Part shown: positions 45,628 through 52,812 of the stretch, piece by piece
Position numbering within the stretch: the first letter of the stretch is position 1
Layout: the number at the start of each line of letters is the position of its first letter
Assembly (NCBI GenBank): GCA_026394195.1
Contig: JAPKYS010000066.1
Span: forward strand, 1-52,812
DNA length: 52,812 nucleotides
From: a bacterium
GTDB lineage: Bacteria > Electryoneota > B3-LCP
Reading direction: 5' to 3'
Notes under the pieces: model-generated
Told to the model about the DNA's origin: nothing
The model's input: only the letters and a program-made list of their open reading frames with translations
Databases searched by the model: none
Translations under genes and position numbers: made by a program

Positions 45628-46197
45628 ATGATGAATGATGAAACTGTTAATGCAGCTTCCACTGCCATCAGTAAAACCCGGCTGGAAATTCTCTTCGATG
45701 GTATCTTCGCCATCGCCATGACTATCCTGGTATTGGAACTGAAGGCGCCGGAACTTTCCGATCGCCATTCCATCCCGGAAATGGCACTCGCATTGTGGTT
45801 GCAACGGGCTACTTTCTTCAGCTATCTACTCAGTTTCACTATACTGGGCATAATGTGGTATCGGCACAACCACCTGTTTCGACATTTCCATCGGATCACC
45901 GGCGGGATGTTTGCCCTACATATTCTGATGTTGGCATCTGCGGCATTTTTCCCTTTTTGTGCCACCCTGATGGGCCGATATCCCACCAACCCACTCACAA
46001 TGACGATCTATACCGGCTGTATTTTAATCTATCAATAGGGTTCGTTGGGTACCTGGTTGATAGCTCGGAAAACCAATTCTTTTTCATCGGATTTTTCTTC
46101 TTCCATATACCAGCGAATGCAGAGAAGAACCTTACGAGGGTGCATCGTCGTCACGATGGTTTTTCTCATCTGCATCTTCAACGCGCTGACCAGGTAG
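45628..46197 (+). pseudogene. TMEM175-family potassium channel, interrupted by TAG
   Basis: The N-terminal half is clear bacterial TMEM175: RLEILFDGIFAIAMTILVLEL, then IMWYRHNHLFRHF. After ILIYQ the frame has a TAG at 46036-46038. The same frame continues with LGTWLIARKTNS and VVTMVFLICIFNALTR before a second TAG, and this continuation resembles the fifth and sixth helices of the family. The unbroken part is 136 residues against roughly 200 in relatives. A shortened functional protein cannot be excluded, but decay is more likely. Confidence 0.65.
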
Positions 46198-46235
46198 TCG
46201 ATAGAGCGCCAGCTTGCTGCTGCAAGAAACCAAGT

Positions 46236-46333
46236 GGAGCGCAACATGTTGCGCCCCTTTTATTTTGGAGTGCGGCAGCTACTGACGCAACCTAATCCAC
46301 AGCAGAGCTGTGGAACACCCGGCTTGCTGCCGC
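46236..46333. repeat. Palindromic repeats downstream of the TMEM175 remnant
   Basis: A perfect 16-base palindrome GCGCAACATGTTGCGC, followed by CCCCTTTTATTTT, is of the same family as the kbl terminator. It is followed by GCGGCAGC...GCTGCCGC arms enclosing a CCACAGC-AGA-GCTGTGG hairpin. No gene is seen between 46198 and 46565 other than these repeats and the next promoter. Confidence 0.6.
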
Positions 46334-46404
46334 TTATAATCGTATGTCAGGAATTTCGCAAATCGATAATTTGACGAATCATCTTGACAATCCTAAAATA
46401 ACAC

Positions 46405-46433
46405 TTGACTTCTACTGGAAGTCTCGCTATATT
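46405..46433 (+). promoter_or_regulatory. Promoter of the 585-residue T9SS cargo gene
   Basis: TTGACT, a 17-base spacer and TATATT. The leader of about 125 bases includes part of a CAGAGCTGTGGGG repeat. Confidence 0.65.
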
Positions 46434-46565
46434 GGAAACGTAGAATTGAAAAATAATCCAAAAGCAGAGCTGTGGGGAAACCATGCGAACCAGTCCCCCG
46501 TAAGCGAAGTTAAAAATGAACTCTCAACAAAGCTATAGGGCACATAATTCAATGTGGTGACAAGT

Positions 46566-48323
46566 ATGAAATGCAAAATCTTTTTATTTGCTATCGGTGT
46601 GATGGCTATCCTTGGCTCAAACGCTTTTTCCCAAAACTATCAGTGGGCTGAATCTGTTGGAGGAACCAACGACGATTCAAACCGGGATTTGGCTCTCGAC
46701 AATCAAGGCAATGTCTATATCACTGGGTGTTTCCAAGGAATTAACGTCGATTTTGATCCTGGACCGGGCACAGCTTTTCTGAGCTCGGCGGGAGGTCTGG
46801 ATATCTTCCTGGCAAAATACGATTCCCTTGGGAATTACCTATGGGCTGGACGTATGGGAGGAGCAAATAATGATTATGGAGCAAGAATTGCCGTCGATGC
46901 ATCAGGCAATGTCTGCGTGATTGGATGGTTTGAATCAACCGGCGCTGATTTCGATCCCGGACCCGGCATAGCAATTCTGAACACGGCAGGATACACCGAC
47001 ATTTTCTTTGCCAAATACGATGCAAACGGCATCTATCTATGGGCGCATAGCGTCGGCGGGACGAATTACGATGGTTGTCATGATATTGTTCTTGATAGTA
47101 TGAATAATGTGTTTATCACAGGATATTTCTACGGAACGAACATCGACTTTGACCCGGGATCGGGGACAGCCTATCTGAGTTCAGTCGCCAGCTCAGGTGA
47201 TCTATTTTATGCGAAATACGATTCCTCAGGGACATATCTGTGGGCCAAGGGAACCGGTGGATCAAGCTATGAGGTAGGCAATGCAATCGCCTTGGACGAC
47301 TCAGGAAATGTGTATTTAACCGGCCCTTTCAGCGGAACAGATGTCGACTTCGATCCTGGTCCTGGTACAGTCTTTCTGAGTTCGGCAGGCGGTTATGATG
47401 TTTTTCTGGCAAAATACGACGCTTCGGGCGACTTCGGATGGGTAAAAAGAATCGGTGGGGCAGGCGACGATATTGGTGGAGACATCGTCATTGGTGGATC
47501 AAGCAACCTTTACATTTCGGGTTGCTTCCACGGGACAGCTGTCGACTTTGATCCAGGTCCGGGAATAGCCTTATTGAATTCCGCAGGAGAATTTGATGCC
47601 TTCTTTGCCAAGTACAATTTATCCGGCGATTATCTTTGGGCCGGTGGAATCGGCGGAGTCAGTGATGATTATGGAAACGATATCACCCTCGACGGCTTGG
47701 AAAACGTTCTTTTCTATGGATCCTTCCAAGGGACAAATGTCGATTTCGATCCCGGTCCAGGCACTGCCTATCAGAATTCCGCAGGAGGATCTGATGCTTT
47801 CTTTGCGAAGTATGATGCCTCCGGAAACTTTGCCTGGGCGGAAAAACTGGGTGGACAATATGATGATTATGACGGCGGCGCTGCTATAGACGCTGCCGAT
47901 AATATCCATGTTGCCGGAAACTTCAGCGGAATAAATGTCGACTTCGATTGCGGACCCGGCACAGCCTACCTGAGTTCGGCGGGAGGTTCCGACATTTTTC
48001 TGGCGAAGTATTCCCAACCGCAAACGGCTATCAAAAATGACGAGGGATCGAATGTACCTGCAGAGTTCGCAATTTGTCAGAATTATCCAAATCCATTCAA
48101 CCCAACAACAACGATCGAATACCAAATCCCAAGCACAAACCACGTCACACTCAAGGTGCATGATTTGGCGGGACGAGAAGTGGCAGCGTTGGTGAACGAC
48201 GTGAAGCATCCGGGCATATACTCGGTGCGGTGGGATGCGTCAGACTTCGCAAACGGAATATATTTCTACAGGCTCCAGGCAGGCAATTTAGTGTCAACCA
48301 GGAAGCTCGTATTGCTTCGTTAA
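46566..48323 (+). CDS. Secreted seven-repeat propeller-like protein with T9SS tail
   Basis: A 585-residue secreted protein. The signal peptide is about residues 1-23 (IFLFAIGVMAILGSNAFSQ). Seven tandem 66-residue repeats follow, each with a DxxGNVYITG-type strand, VDFDPGPGTA and DIFLAKYD. They differ from the 53-residue repeats of the first propeller protein and are more diverged from one another. The last repeat is incomplete. The T9SS sorting domain runs from ICQNYPNPFNPTTTI to TRKLVLLR. A start four codons upstream (GTG) is less likely. Function is unknown; surface display or release is expected. Confidence 0.85.
   Translation: MKCKIFLFAIGVMAILGSNAFSQNYQWAESVGGTNDDSNRDLALDNQGNVYITGCFQGINVDFDPGPGTAFLSSAGGLDIFLAKYDSLGNYLWAGRMGGANNDYGARIAVDASGNVCVIGWFESTGADFDPGPGIAILNTAGYTDIFFAKYDANGIYLWAHSVGGTNYDGCHDIVLDSMNNVFITGYFYGTNIDFDPGSGTAYLSSVASSGDLFYAKYDSSGTYLWAKGTGGSSYEVGNAIALDDSGNVYLTGPFSGTDVDFDPGPGTVFLSSAGGYDVFLAKYDASGDFGWVKRIGGAGDDIGGDIVIGGSSNLYISGCFHGTAVDFDPGPGIALLNSAGEFDAFFAKYNLSGDYLWAGGIGGVSDDYGNDITLDGLENVLFYGSFQGTNVDFDPGPGTAYQNSAGGSDAFFAKYDASGNFAWAEKLGGQYDDYDGGAAIDAADNIHVAGNFSGINVDFDCGPGTAYLSSAGGSDIFLAKYSQPQTAIKNDEGSNVPAEFAICQNYPNPFNPTTTIEYQIPSTNHVTLKVHDLAGREVAALVNDVKHPGIYSVRWDASDFANGIYFYRLQAGNLVSTRKLVLLR
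46656..48010 (+). repeat. Seven tandem 198-bp repeats in the propeller-like gene
   Basis: Unit starts recur every 198 bases from 46656 (46854, 47052 and so on). The final unit is truncated where the T9SS linker begins. The Asp/Gly-rich VDFDPGPGTA block in each unit could bind calcium. Confidence 0.8.
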
Positions 48324-48395
48324 AACTTTGATTCCAGCACCAGATTCATTTGTACCCGACGCTGTTGGTGGCAAGTGACCTGTTTATATGCCCAC

Positions 48396-48432
48396 GGGTG
48401 GCCCGACCGCTTGGCGGTCGGGTTTCTCCTAC
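48396..48432 (+). repeat. REP element, left of RAYT copy 1
   Basis: GGGTGGCCCGACCGC, a 4-base centre and GGCGGTCGGG form the palindrome, followed by TTTCTCCTAC as the conserved foot. Confidence 0.8.
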
Positions 48433-48471
48433 ACTAACGCCTTTGCACCGTACTTTTAATCCAAAGTTACC

Positions 48472-49050
48472 ATGCCCACTCATTACACCCAAATCCCTCA
48501 TGCCCATTTTCTGACCTTCGGCTGCTATCGTCACCTGTGGCTGTTCAAAGATCCAACCCTGTATTATGGGTTCGTTGATCACCTTGGTAACGTCAGGCAG
48601 AAATTGCATTTTAAGCTGTATGGTTATGTGGTCATGCCCAATCATGTACACTTACTTATATTCCCCTTGACAGATACCGCTGGGGGCAAAGTTAATCCGA
48701 TTACCCAAATATTATCTGCCCTGAAGGGTCCCTTTGCTTTTAAAGCCCTACCACACTTGCAGCGCATCTGGCCAGAAATTCATCAGAAGCTGAGAGTAAC
48801 CCGACCGCCGAGCGGTCGGGCCGCCCACCAGCGGGAAAGAACAAGTTATCGTTTCTGGCAAGCCGGCGGGGGCTATGACCGCAATATCTTTTCGGACGAA
48901 GAGTTTGCCGAGAAGCTTAATTACATGCACCTGAATCCAGTGCGCAAAGGATACGTTGAAACTACGGCGGAATGGCGTTGGTCGAGTGCGAAGTATTACG
49001 AAAAAGGTGAGGAGGATAGGGTTAGAATTGATAAGCCGGATTGGAGGTGA
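48472..49050 (+). CDS. REP-associated tyrosine transposase (RAYT), copy 1
   Basis: A 192-residue Y1 single-strand transposase. The HUH motif lies in VVMPNHVHLLIFP, the catalytic Tyr probably in GGGYDRNIFSDEEF, and LNYMHLNPVRKGYVE, WRWSSAKYY close the domain. REP elements of one family lie at both ends, in inverted orientation. A third REP is inside the gene: residues encoded there read TRPPSGRAAHQ, in frame, between the two halves of the domain. Activity is therefore uncertain but not excluded. The start region is repeated at the end of the window in a second copy. Confidence 0.9.
   Translation: MPTHYTQIPHAHFLTFGCYRHLWLFKDPTLYYGFVDHLGNVRQKLHFKLYGYVVMPNHVHLLIFPLTDTAGGKVNPITQILSALKGPFAFKALPHLQRIWPEIHQKLRVTRPPSGRAAHQRERTSYRFWQAGGGYDRNIFSDEEFAEKLNYMHLNPVRKGYVETTAEWRWSSAKYYEKGEEDRVRIDKPDWR
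48798..48829 (-). repeat. REP element inside the RAYT coding sequence
   Basis: AACCCGACCGCCGAGCGGTC followed by GGGCCGCCCACC, in the orientation of the downstream REP. It keeps the reading frame and has no internal stop. Confidence 0.75.
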
Positions 49051-49051
49051 T

Positions 49052-49088
49052 GTAGGAGAAACCCGACCGCCGAGCGGTCGGGCCACCC
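49052..49088 (-). repeat. REP element, right of RAYT copy 1
   Basis: The reverse complement of the left element with two or so base differences in the loop. It begins one base after the RAYT stop codon. Confidence 0.8.
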
Positions 49089-49139
49089 ACCGTTACTGGA
49101 TAAAGCTATAGTCAACAATTTCTCAGCAAAACTACCCTA

Positions 49140-49883
49140 ATGGACCAACTTTTCTACGATATCTTCGAAACATTGCAGCGGCAGGGCCCCGGTGATAATG
49201 CTTCGACACGCCGAGCCTTCCAGCAACTCAACGGGCTGCCGGAAGCGCCCGTCATCCTCGACGTCGGCTGTGGAGTAGGGAAGCAGACCCTCGAATTGTG
49301 TCGCCTGACCTCCGGAACGATCATCGCTTTAGATTCCCATGCACCTTTTCTGCGTATATTGTGGAATCAGGCCGAGCGAAAAGCCGAACTTGCCCGACTC
49401 CACTGCCTGATCGCTGATATGAATGCAATGGGTTTCAGGGATGCCAGTTTCGACGCAATCTGGGCCGAAGGATCGATCTTTTTAATCGGCTTCGAAAAAG
49501 CCCTCCAGGAATGGAAGGCATTGTTACGCCCTGGAGGATATATGGCGATTAGCGAACTTGTTTGGTTCAAGGAGAATCCTCCGCAGCCGGTTGTAGATTT
49601 TCTGCTCTCTGAAGTTCCTGTATTATACGGCTTTAAGGATTACTTCCCCATCATCGAAGCTTGCGGTTATCGGCTGGTTGACTATTTCCCTCTGCCGGCC
49701 GAATCATGGTGGACAGATTACTATACCCCCCTTGAAAGTAAAATTCACGAGCTGCGAAACTCTCTCCGTAACGATCCCAAAGCTCAGGAGTTGCTGACCG
49801 CCTTGGGATTGGAAATTGAGATGCACCGAAAATATTCGGAATATTACGGCTATGGCTTTTATATCGTTCAAAGGGTGGATTGA
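49140..49883 (+). CDS. Class I SAM-dependent methyltransferase
   Basis: A 247-residue Methyltransf_11/25-like protein. Motif I is VILDVGCGVGKQTLEL, followed by TIIALDSH (SAM ribose-binding acidic residue), FDAIWAEGSIFLIGF and LLRPGGYMAISE. The substrate is unknown: small-molecule and lipid methyltransferases share this fold. It lies alone between the RAYT element and a T9SS cargo gene. Confidence 0.87.
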   Translation: MDQLFYDIFETLQRQGPGDNASTRRAFQQLNGLPEAPVILDVGCGVGKQTLELCRLTSGTIIALDSHAPFLRILWNQAERKAELARLHCLIADMNAMGFRDASFDAIWAEGSIFLIGFEKALQEWKALLRPGGYMAISELVWFKENPPQPVVDFLLSEVPVLYGFKDYFPIIEACGYRLVDYFPLPAESWWTDYYTPLESKIHELRNSLRNDPKAQELLTALGLEIEMHRKYSEYYGYGFYIVQRVD

Positions 49884-50061
49884 CCTGTCCGCTGCTCGTC
49901 ACTCACACCTCCACTATGGGGTTCGATCATCCACCCCTCTTTTCCTCCCCTCTTGCCTTCCCGCTCTCTTGCCATTTTGCCATCTGGCTATCTTGCTCCC
50001 ACAATCCGGAAACCCGAGTCCACAATTTGTACTCCATAAGCTAAAACTCAAAAAAAATCTC

Positions 50062-50091
50062 TTGCTTTTACCCCTGCGGAGGTGTTATATT
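50062..50091 (+). promoter_or_regulatory. Promoter of the Gly/Cys-rich T9SS protein
   Basis: TTGCTT, an 18-base spacer and TATATT lie about 50 bases before the chosen start. Confidence 0.55.
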
Positions 50092-50142
50092 CAAGAAAAA
50101 CAAATCGCGAAGGAATTTACAATCAACCGAATGGAGAGGAAA

Positions 50143-51081
50143 ATGCGCAAAATCTTCGGCTTGGGTTTGATGCTGGTGTCGCTCTGCTTTTTTGCAGGGA
50201 TGGTAGCGGCTCAACCGGGCGTGGTTCAAGGCGTGGTATCCGACACCGCCGGAGTTGGCATCGATAGCGTACACGTGACCCTTTCCCGTATGTGCGGCGG
50301 TGGAGGCGGCACATCATATTCAACCTACACCAATGCCGGTGGCGCTTATGTATTCCCAGCGGTTGCGCCCAATAATTACAAGCTAAAAGCTATGAAGACC
50401 GGTTATCGCATGGCGATGCAGAATGTGACCGTCCCGGCTGGTCAGACCTTGACCATCAACCTGACTCTGACGCCCGGCGGCTGTGGCGGTGGCGGCGGTG
50501 GTTGTCATCCCGATACGGTCGTTGTGGTTAATGTCGAAGGCTACGCCTTGGTGGACACCACCGGCTGCATGGATATGTATTATCTGGATACCGACAACAA
50601 CGGCGAAGCTGATTATCGCCTGAATTTCGGACCTCCCAGCTACGACCCCGGCAGCGGCGCCACCCGTCCTGAAGCTGGTGACTTCATCACCATCACTGGC
50701 GGTCTGGTTCCTAAAGCCGGCATTGATATGATCGTGGTCTACACCATCAACGGGCTCTTCTGGCGGAATCCAGTCCAGACTAACAACGTTAACCTCCCCG
50801 AGCTTCCTCCGGTTGCGGATCGGGCTGCCATCACGGGAACTTCACCGAATCCATTCAATCCCGAGACCAGCATCCGCTTCCAGTTACCCGAAGCCGGTAT
50901 GGTCAGCCTGTCCGTCTACAATCTGCGCGGACAGCGCGTCGCCAAACTGGTCAATGGCAACATGGAATCCGGTGCGCATCAGGTGACTTGGAATGCCTCA
51001 CACCTGTCATCCGGTATCTATATGGTGCGCCTGCAACTCGGCGCAGACGTCTCCATCAATCGTGTCGTCCTCACCAAATAG
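50143..51081 (+). CDS. Secreted carboxypeptidase-regulatory-like domain protein with T9SS tail
   Basis: A 312-residue secreted protein. The signal peptide is about residues 1-24 (GLGLMLVSLCFFAGMVAAQ). A carboxypeptidase regulatory-like Ig domain follows (about 25-100; GVVQGVVSDTAGVGIDSVHV, GAYVFPAVAPNNYKL), with Gly/Cys-rich insertions (MCGGGGG and GGCGGGGGGC). A short Asp-rich segment (YLDTDNNGEADYRL) could bind calcium. The T9SS sorting domain runs from GTSPNPFNPETSI to NRVVLTK. The ATG behind GGAGAGG is chosen. The function is unknown. Confidence 0.85.
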   Translation: MRKIFGLGLMLVSLCFFAGMVAAQPGVVQGVVSDTAGVGIDSVHVTLSRMCGGGGGTSYSTYTNAGGAYVFPAVAPNNYKLKAMKTGYRMAMQNVTVPAGQTLTINLTLTPGGCGGGGGGCHPDTVVVVNVEGYALVDTTGCMDMYYLDTDNNGEADYRLNFGPPSYDPGSGATRPEAGDFITITGGLVPKAGIDMIVVYTINGLFWRNPVQTNNVNLPELPPVADRAAITGTSPNPFNPETSIRFQLPEAGMVSLSVYNLRGQRVAKLVNGNMESGAHQVTWNASHLSSGIYMVRLQLGADVSINRVVLTK

Positions 51082-51100
51082 CTTACTGCAATCGAATTGT

Positions 51101-51128
51101 AAGGGCGATCCAACGGGTCGCCCTTTTT
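51101..51128 (+). terminator. Terminator after the Gly/Cys-rich T9SS gene
   Basis: AAGGGCGA and TCGCCCTT form an 8-bp stem around a 9-base loop, followed by TTTAG. Confidence 0.75.
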
Positions 51129-51142
51129 AGTTAGAAAGAGAT

Positions 51143-51565
51143 GGTAGGAAAGACATTCTTGTCTGTCATCGTTTTCTGGCGAAATAATCCGGGTGCCCCA
51201 CAGCTCTGCTGTGGGTTGGCGGGTGGCCTGGTCAACTTGTTGACCGTGCTTGAAACAAATAAAGTGCAGGGGCATCAAGCTACCCTGCCACCCAGTCGCC
51301 AGAAATGCAGGGCGCACGCAGTGCGCCCCTACACCAAAACATAGTCGGGGTCGCCCCTGACCCCGACACTTGAAGCACTTTCCTGTTGCGTCAGGTCCTG
51401 ATCCGCCCCTCTGCGGATTGTGACCTGACGCTTTTTATCTCTGTCCCTATCCGTAACGCAATTTTGTAATTATTTTTCTTGACTTTTGAGGGTTGGGGGG
51501 TTAGATTGGAAGGGGAGGGATGGGGCGAAAGTCAGTTGGTAATATACCCACAGCAGAGCTGTGGG
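51143..51565. repeat. Dense palindromic repeat cluster
   Basis: In order: a GACATTC-TTGTCTG arm; CCCACAGC-TCT-GCTGTGGG; GGGCGCAC-GCA-GTGCGCCC; GTCGGGGTC/GACCCCGAC; a GCGTCAGGTC/GACCTGACGC hairpin with an inner ATCCGC/GCGGAT stem that ends in TTTTTATC and could terminate transcription; and CCCACAGC-AGA-GCTGTGGG. Each belongs to a family found elsewhere in the window. No gene is seen in this roughly 560-base interval. Confidence 0.75.
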
Positions 51566-51643
51566 GCACTCGCGCTTACAGGAGTGTCAACACATCGATA
51601 AGATAATACAATTTAACACAGTAATTTAGGACATACTTGGACT

Positions 51644-52507
51644 ATGAAAATAATATTTAGTCGAAAGGGATTTGATTCTTCAAATGGGTGTAAACCTAGC
51701 CCGATAATGCCTGATGGATCGCTATGTTCACTTCCAATTCCGTCTGATGACAAAATAAAATACAGCGATGTCTCATTTAAAAATATGAATTTAGGAGTCA
51801 TAGTTAGCAGTTTGACAAAAGATCAAATTCAACCCGATCAAAATACGCATTTGGATCCCGACCTCCGTTTTGATGCTATAAAAAGGCATCCCGGCTGGCG
51901 GCCGGCTTTTGGGCAAGTCGATCAAGCCCAAACCCACCTCGAAAATCATTATATAGACTGCGGAGATTTATTTCTTTTTTTTGGTTGGTTCCGGCAAGCA
52001 GACTATGACACTAATGGTTTAGTATATCAGCGTGGATCAAAGAGTTTCCATTTACTTTTTGGCTGGTTGCAGATTGGGGAAATATTTAAGCCTTCAACAG
52101 AAACATCGAAGATACCAGATTGGGCATATTCTCATCCGCATGTTCAAGGCGCAATGGGGAGAAATAAGAATAACACGCTCTATATTGCCTCTAAACAATT
52201 GTGTATCTCAGGTACTTATCTAAATATCGCCGGTGGTGGAATTTTCTCACGGTTCACGGATGAATTGCGTCTCAGTACTGAAGGGAATAATCGCAGCCGT
52301 TGGCAACTTCCAAAGTGGTTCTATCCGAGTGATGGAAAACCTCCATTGAGTTATCATTCAGATCTTAAAAGATGGCAGCGTCAAGATTCCAATGTTCTAA
52401 TAAACACAGTTGGGCGTGGTCAAGAGTTTGTGCTTGATTGCGATTACTATCCAGAAGCTATCGGTAGGCTAAATGAGTTATTCACGTTAGTTATCTGCGA
52501 GTGTTGA
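51644..52507 (+). CDS. Nmad3-like protein (nucleotide modification associated domain 3)
   Basis: A 287-residue protein. KIIFSRKGFDSSNGCKPSPIMPDG at the N-terminus (IIFSRKGFDS, PSPIMPDG), SLPIPSDDKIKYSDV, HLDPDLR, AFGQVDQAQTHL and CGDLFLFFGWFR match my recollection of the Nmad3 family, described in DNA-modification gene neighbourhoods of phages and bacteria. No modification or restriction partner is visible nearby. The gene is more A/T-rich than its surroundings and sits between repeat clusters and a RAYT copy, suggesting transfer. The enzyme activity of Nmad3 is not established. Confidence 0.65.
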   Translation: MKIIFSRKGFDSSNGCKPSPIMPDGSLCSLPIPSDDKIKYSDVSFKNMNLGVIVSSLTKDQIQPDQNTHLDPDLRFDAIKRHPGWRPAFGQVDQAQTHLENHYIDCGDLFLFFGWFRQADYDTNGLVYQRGSKSFHLLFGWLQIGEIFKPSTETSKIPDWAYSHPHVQGAMGRNKNNTLYIASKQLCISGTYLNIAGGGIFSRFTDELRLSTEGNNRSRWQLPKWFYPSDGKPPLSYHSDLKRWQRQDSNVLINTVGRGQEFVLDCDYYPEAIGRLNELFTLVICEC

Positions 52508-52540
52508 AAAATGGTTTTACGCGTCATTGCGACGGGTGAC

Positions 52541-52577
52541 GGGTGGCCCGACCGCTCAGCGGTCGGGTTTCTCTTAC
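52541..52577 (+). repeat. REP element, left of RAYT copy 2
   Basis: GGGTGGCCCGACCGC, a 4-base centre, then GCGGTCGGGTTTCTCTTAC. It has the same orientation and distance to the transposase start as the left REP of copy 1. Confidence 0.8.
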
Positions 52578-52616
52578 ACTAACGTCTTAACACTTCATCC
52601 TTAATCCAAAGTTACC

Positions 52617-52812
52617 ATGCCCACCCATTACACCCAAATCCCTCATGCCCATTTTCTGACCTTCGGCTGCTATCGTCGCCTGTGGCTGTTCAAAGATCCA
52701 ACCCTGTATTATGGGTTCGTTGATCACCTTGGTAACGTCAGGCAGAAATTGCATTTTAAGCTGTATGGTTATGTGGTCATGCCCAATCATGTACACTTAC
52801 TTATATTCCCCT
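52617..52812 (+). CDS. RAYT copy 2, cut by the window end
   Basis: The first 65 codons of a second REP-associated tyrosine transposase, almost identical to copy 1 (one visible residue difference, CYRR for CYRH) and reaching the HUH motif VVMPNHVHLLIFP. The flanking upstream sequence is also shared. Whether this copy has the in-frame REP cannot be seen. Confidence 0.88.
   Translation, partial: MPTHYTQIPHAHFLTFGCYRRLWLFKDPTLYYGFVDHLGNVRQKLHFKLYGYVVMPNHVHLLIFP

Overview
The window looks like a chromosomal segment of an uncultured Gram-negative bacterium of the FCB superphylum (the Calditrichota / KSB1 / Zixibacteria / Latescibacterota neighbourhood; I cannot place it more precisely). Five intact secreted proteins and one gene remnant end in type IX secretion (T9SS)-type sorting tails. 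There is a gliding-type (GldA/GldF/GldG-like) ABC operon. kdsA and kdsB imply Kdo lipopolysaccharide and hence an outer membrane. Several upstream regions share a promoter of the form TTGACT or TTGCTT, a 17-18 nt spacer, then TATATT. No rRNA, tRNA, CRISPR array or prophage was recognised.

Layout. 1-6.4 kb: selA, an NDUFA9-like SDR, dapL, mntP, a 5'-truncated DUF362/T9SS gene remnant and proline dehydrogenase. 6.6-11 kb: ABC ATPase, permease, GldG-like and DUF4340 operon. 11-17.5 kb: a palindrome cluster, an eight-repeat secreted propeller protein and a gingipain-like C25 protease on the opposite strand. 17.7-21.7 kb: an AmmeMemoRadiSam operon (small Cys-rich protein, DUF362, radical SAM, fused Memo-AMMECR1) in which the three large proteins all carry export signals. 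21.9-26.5 kb: ECF-type ATPase, prepilin peptidase, a broken [2Fe-2S] ferredoxin gene, fabL and a MATE exporter with a hairpin leader. 26.6-34.6 kb: an AMIN-TM-receiver fusion, then kdsB-pyrG-kdsA, an RlmI-like methyltransferase and a VanZ protein. 34.6-42.6 kb: a large secreted protein, an OFA transporter, a small unknown protein, an ElaA-like acetyltransferase, TerC, acpS and acetyl-CoA synthetase. 42.7-45.5 kb: secreted nitroreductase, a GxxExxY gene between perfect 29-nt inverted repeats, then acyl carrier protein and kbl. 45.6-52.8 kb: an accessory region with a decayed TMEM175 gene, two T9SS cargo proteins, a methyltransferase, an orphan Nmad3-like gene, several palindrome families and two RAYT transposase copies with REP elements.

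How it fits together: the core genes supply LPS precursors, lysine, fatty acids and acetyl-CoA, while much of the coding space goes to the cell surface and secretion. The strongest candidates for something unusual are the apparently exported AmmeMemoRadiSam operon, the AMIN-TM-REC fusion, the REP lying in frame inside its own RAYT gene, and the inverted-repeat-bounded GxxExxY cassette. Three genes are visibly broken (DUF362 remnant, ferredoxin, TMEM175), and the 46-52 kb stretch is rich in palindromic repeats whose stems show compensatory changes. All calls come from reading the sequence; no database search was run.
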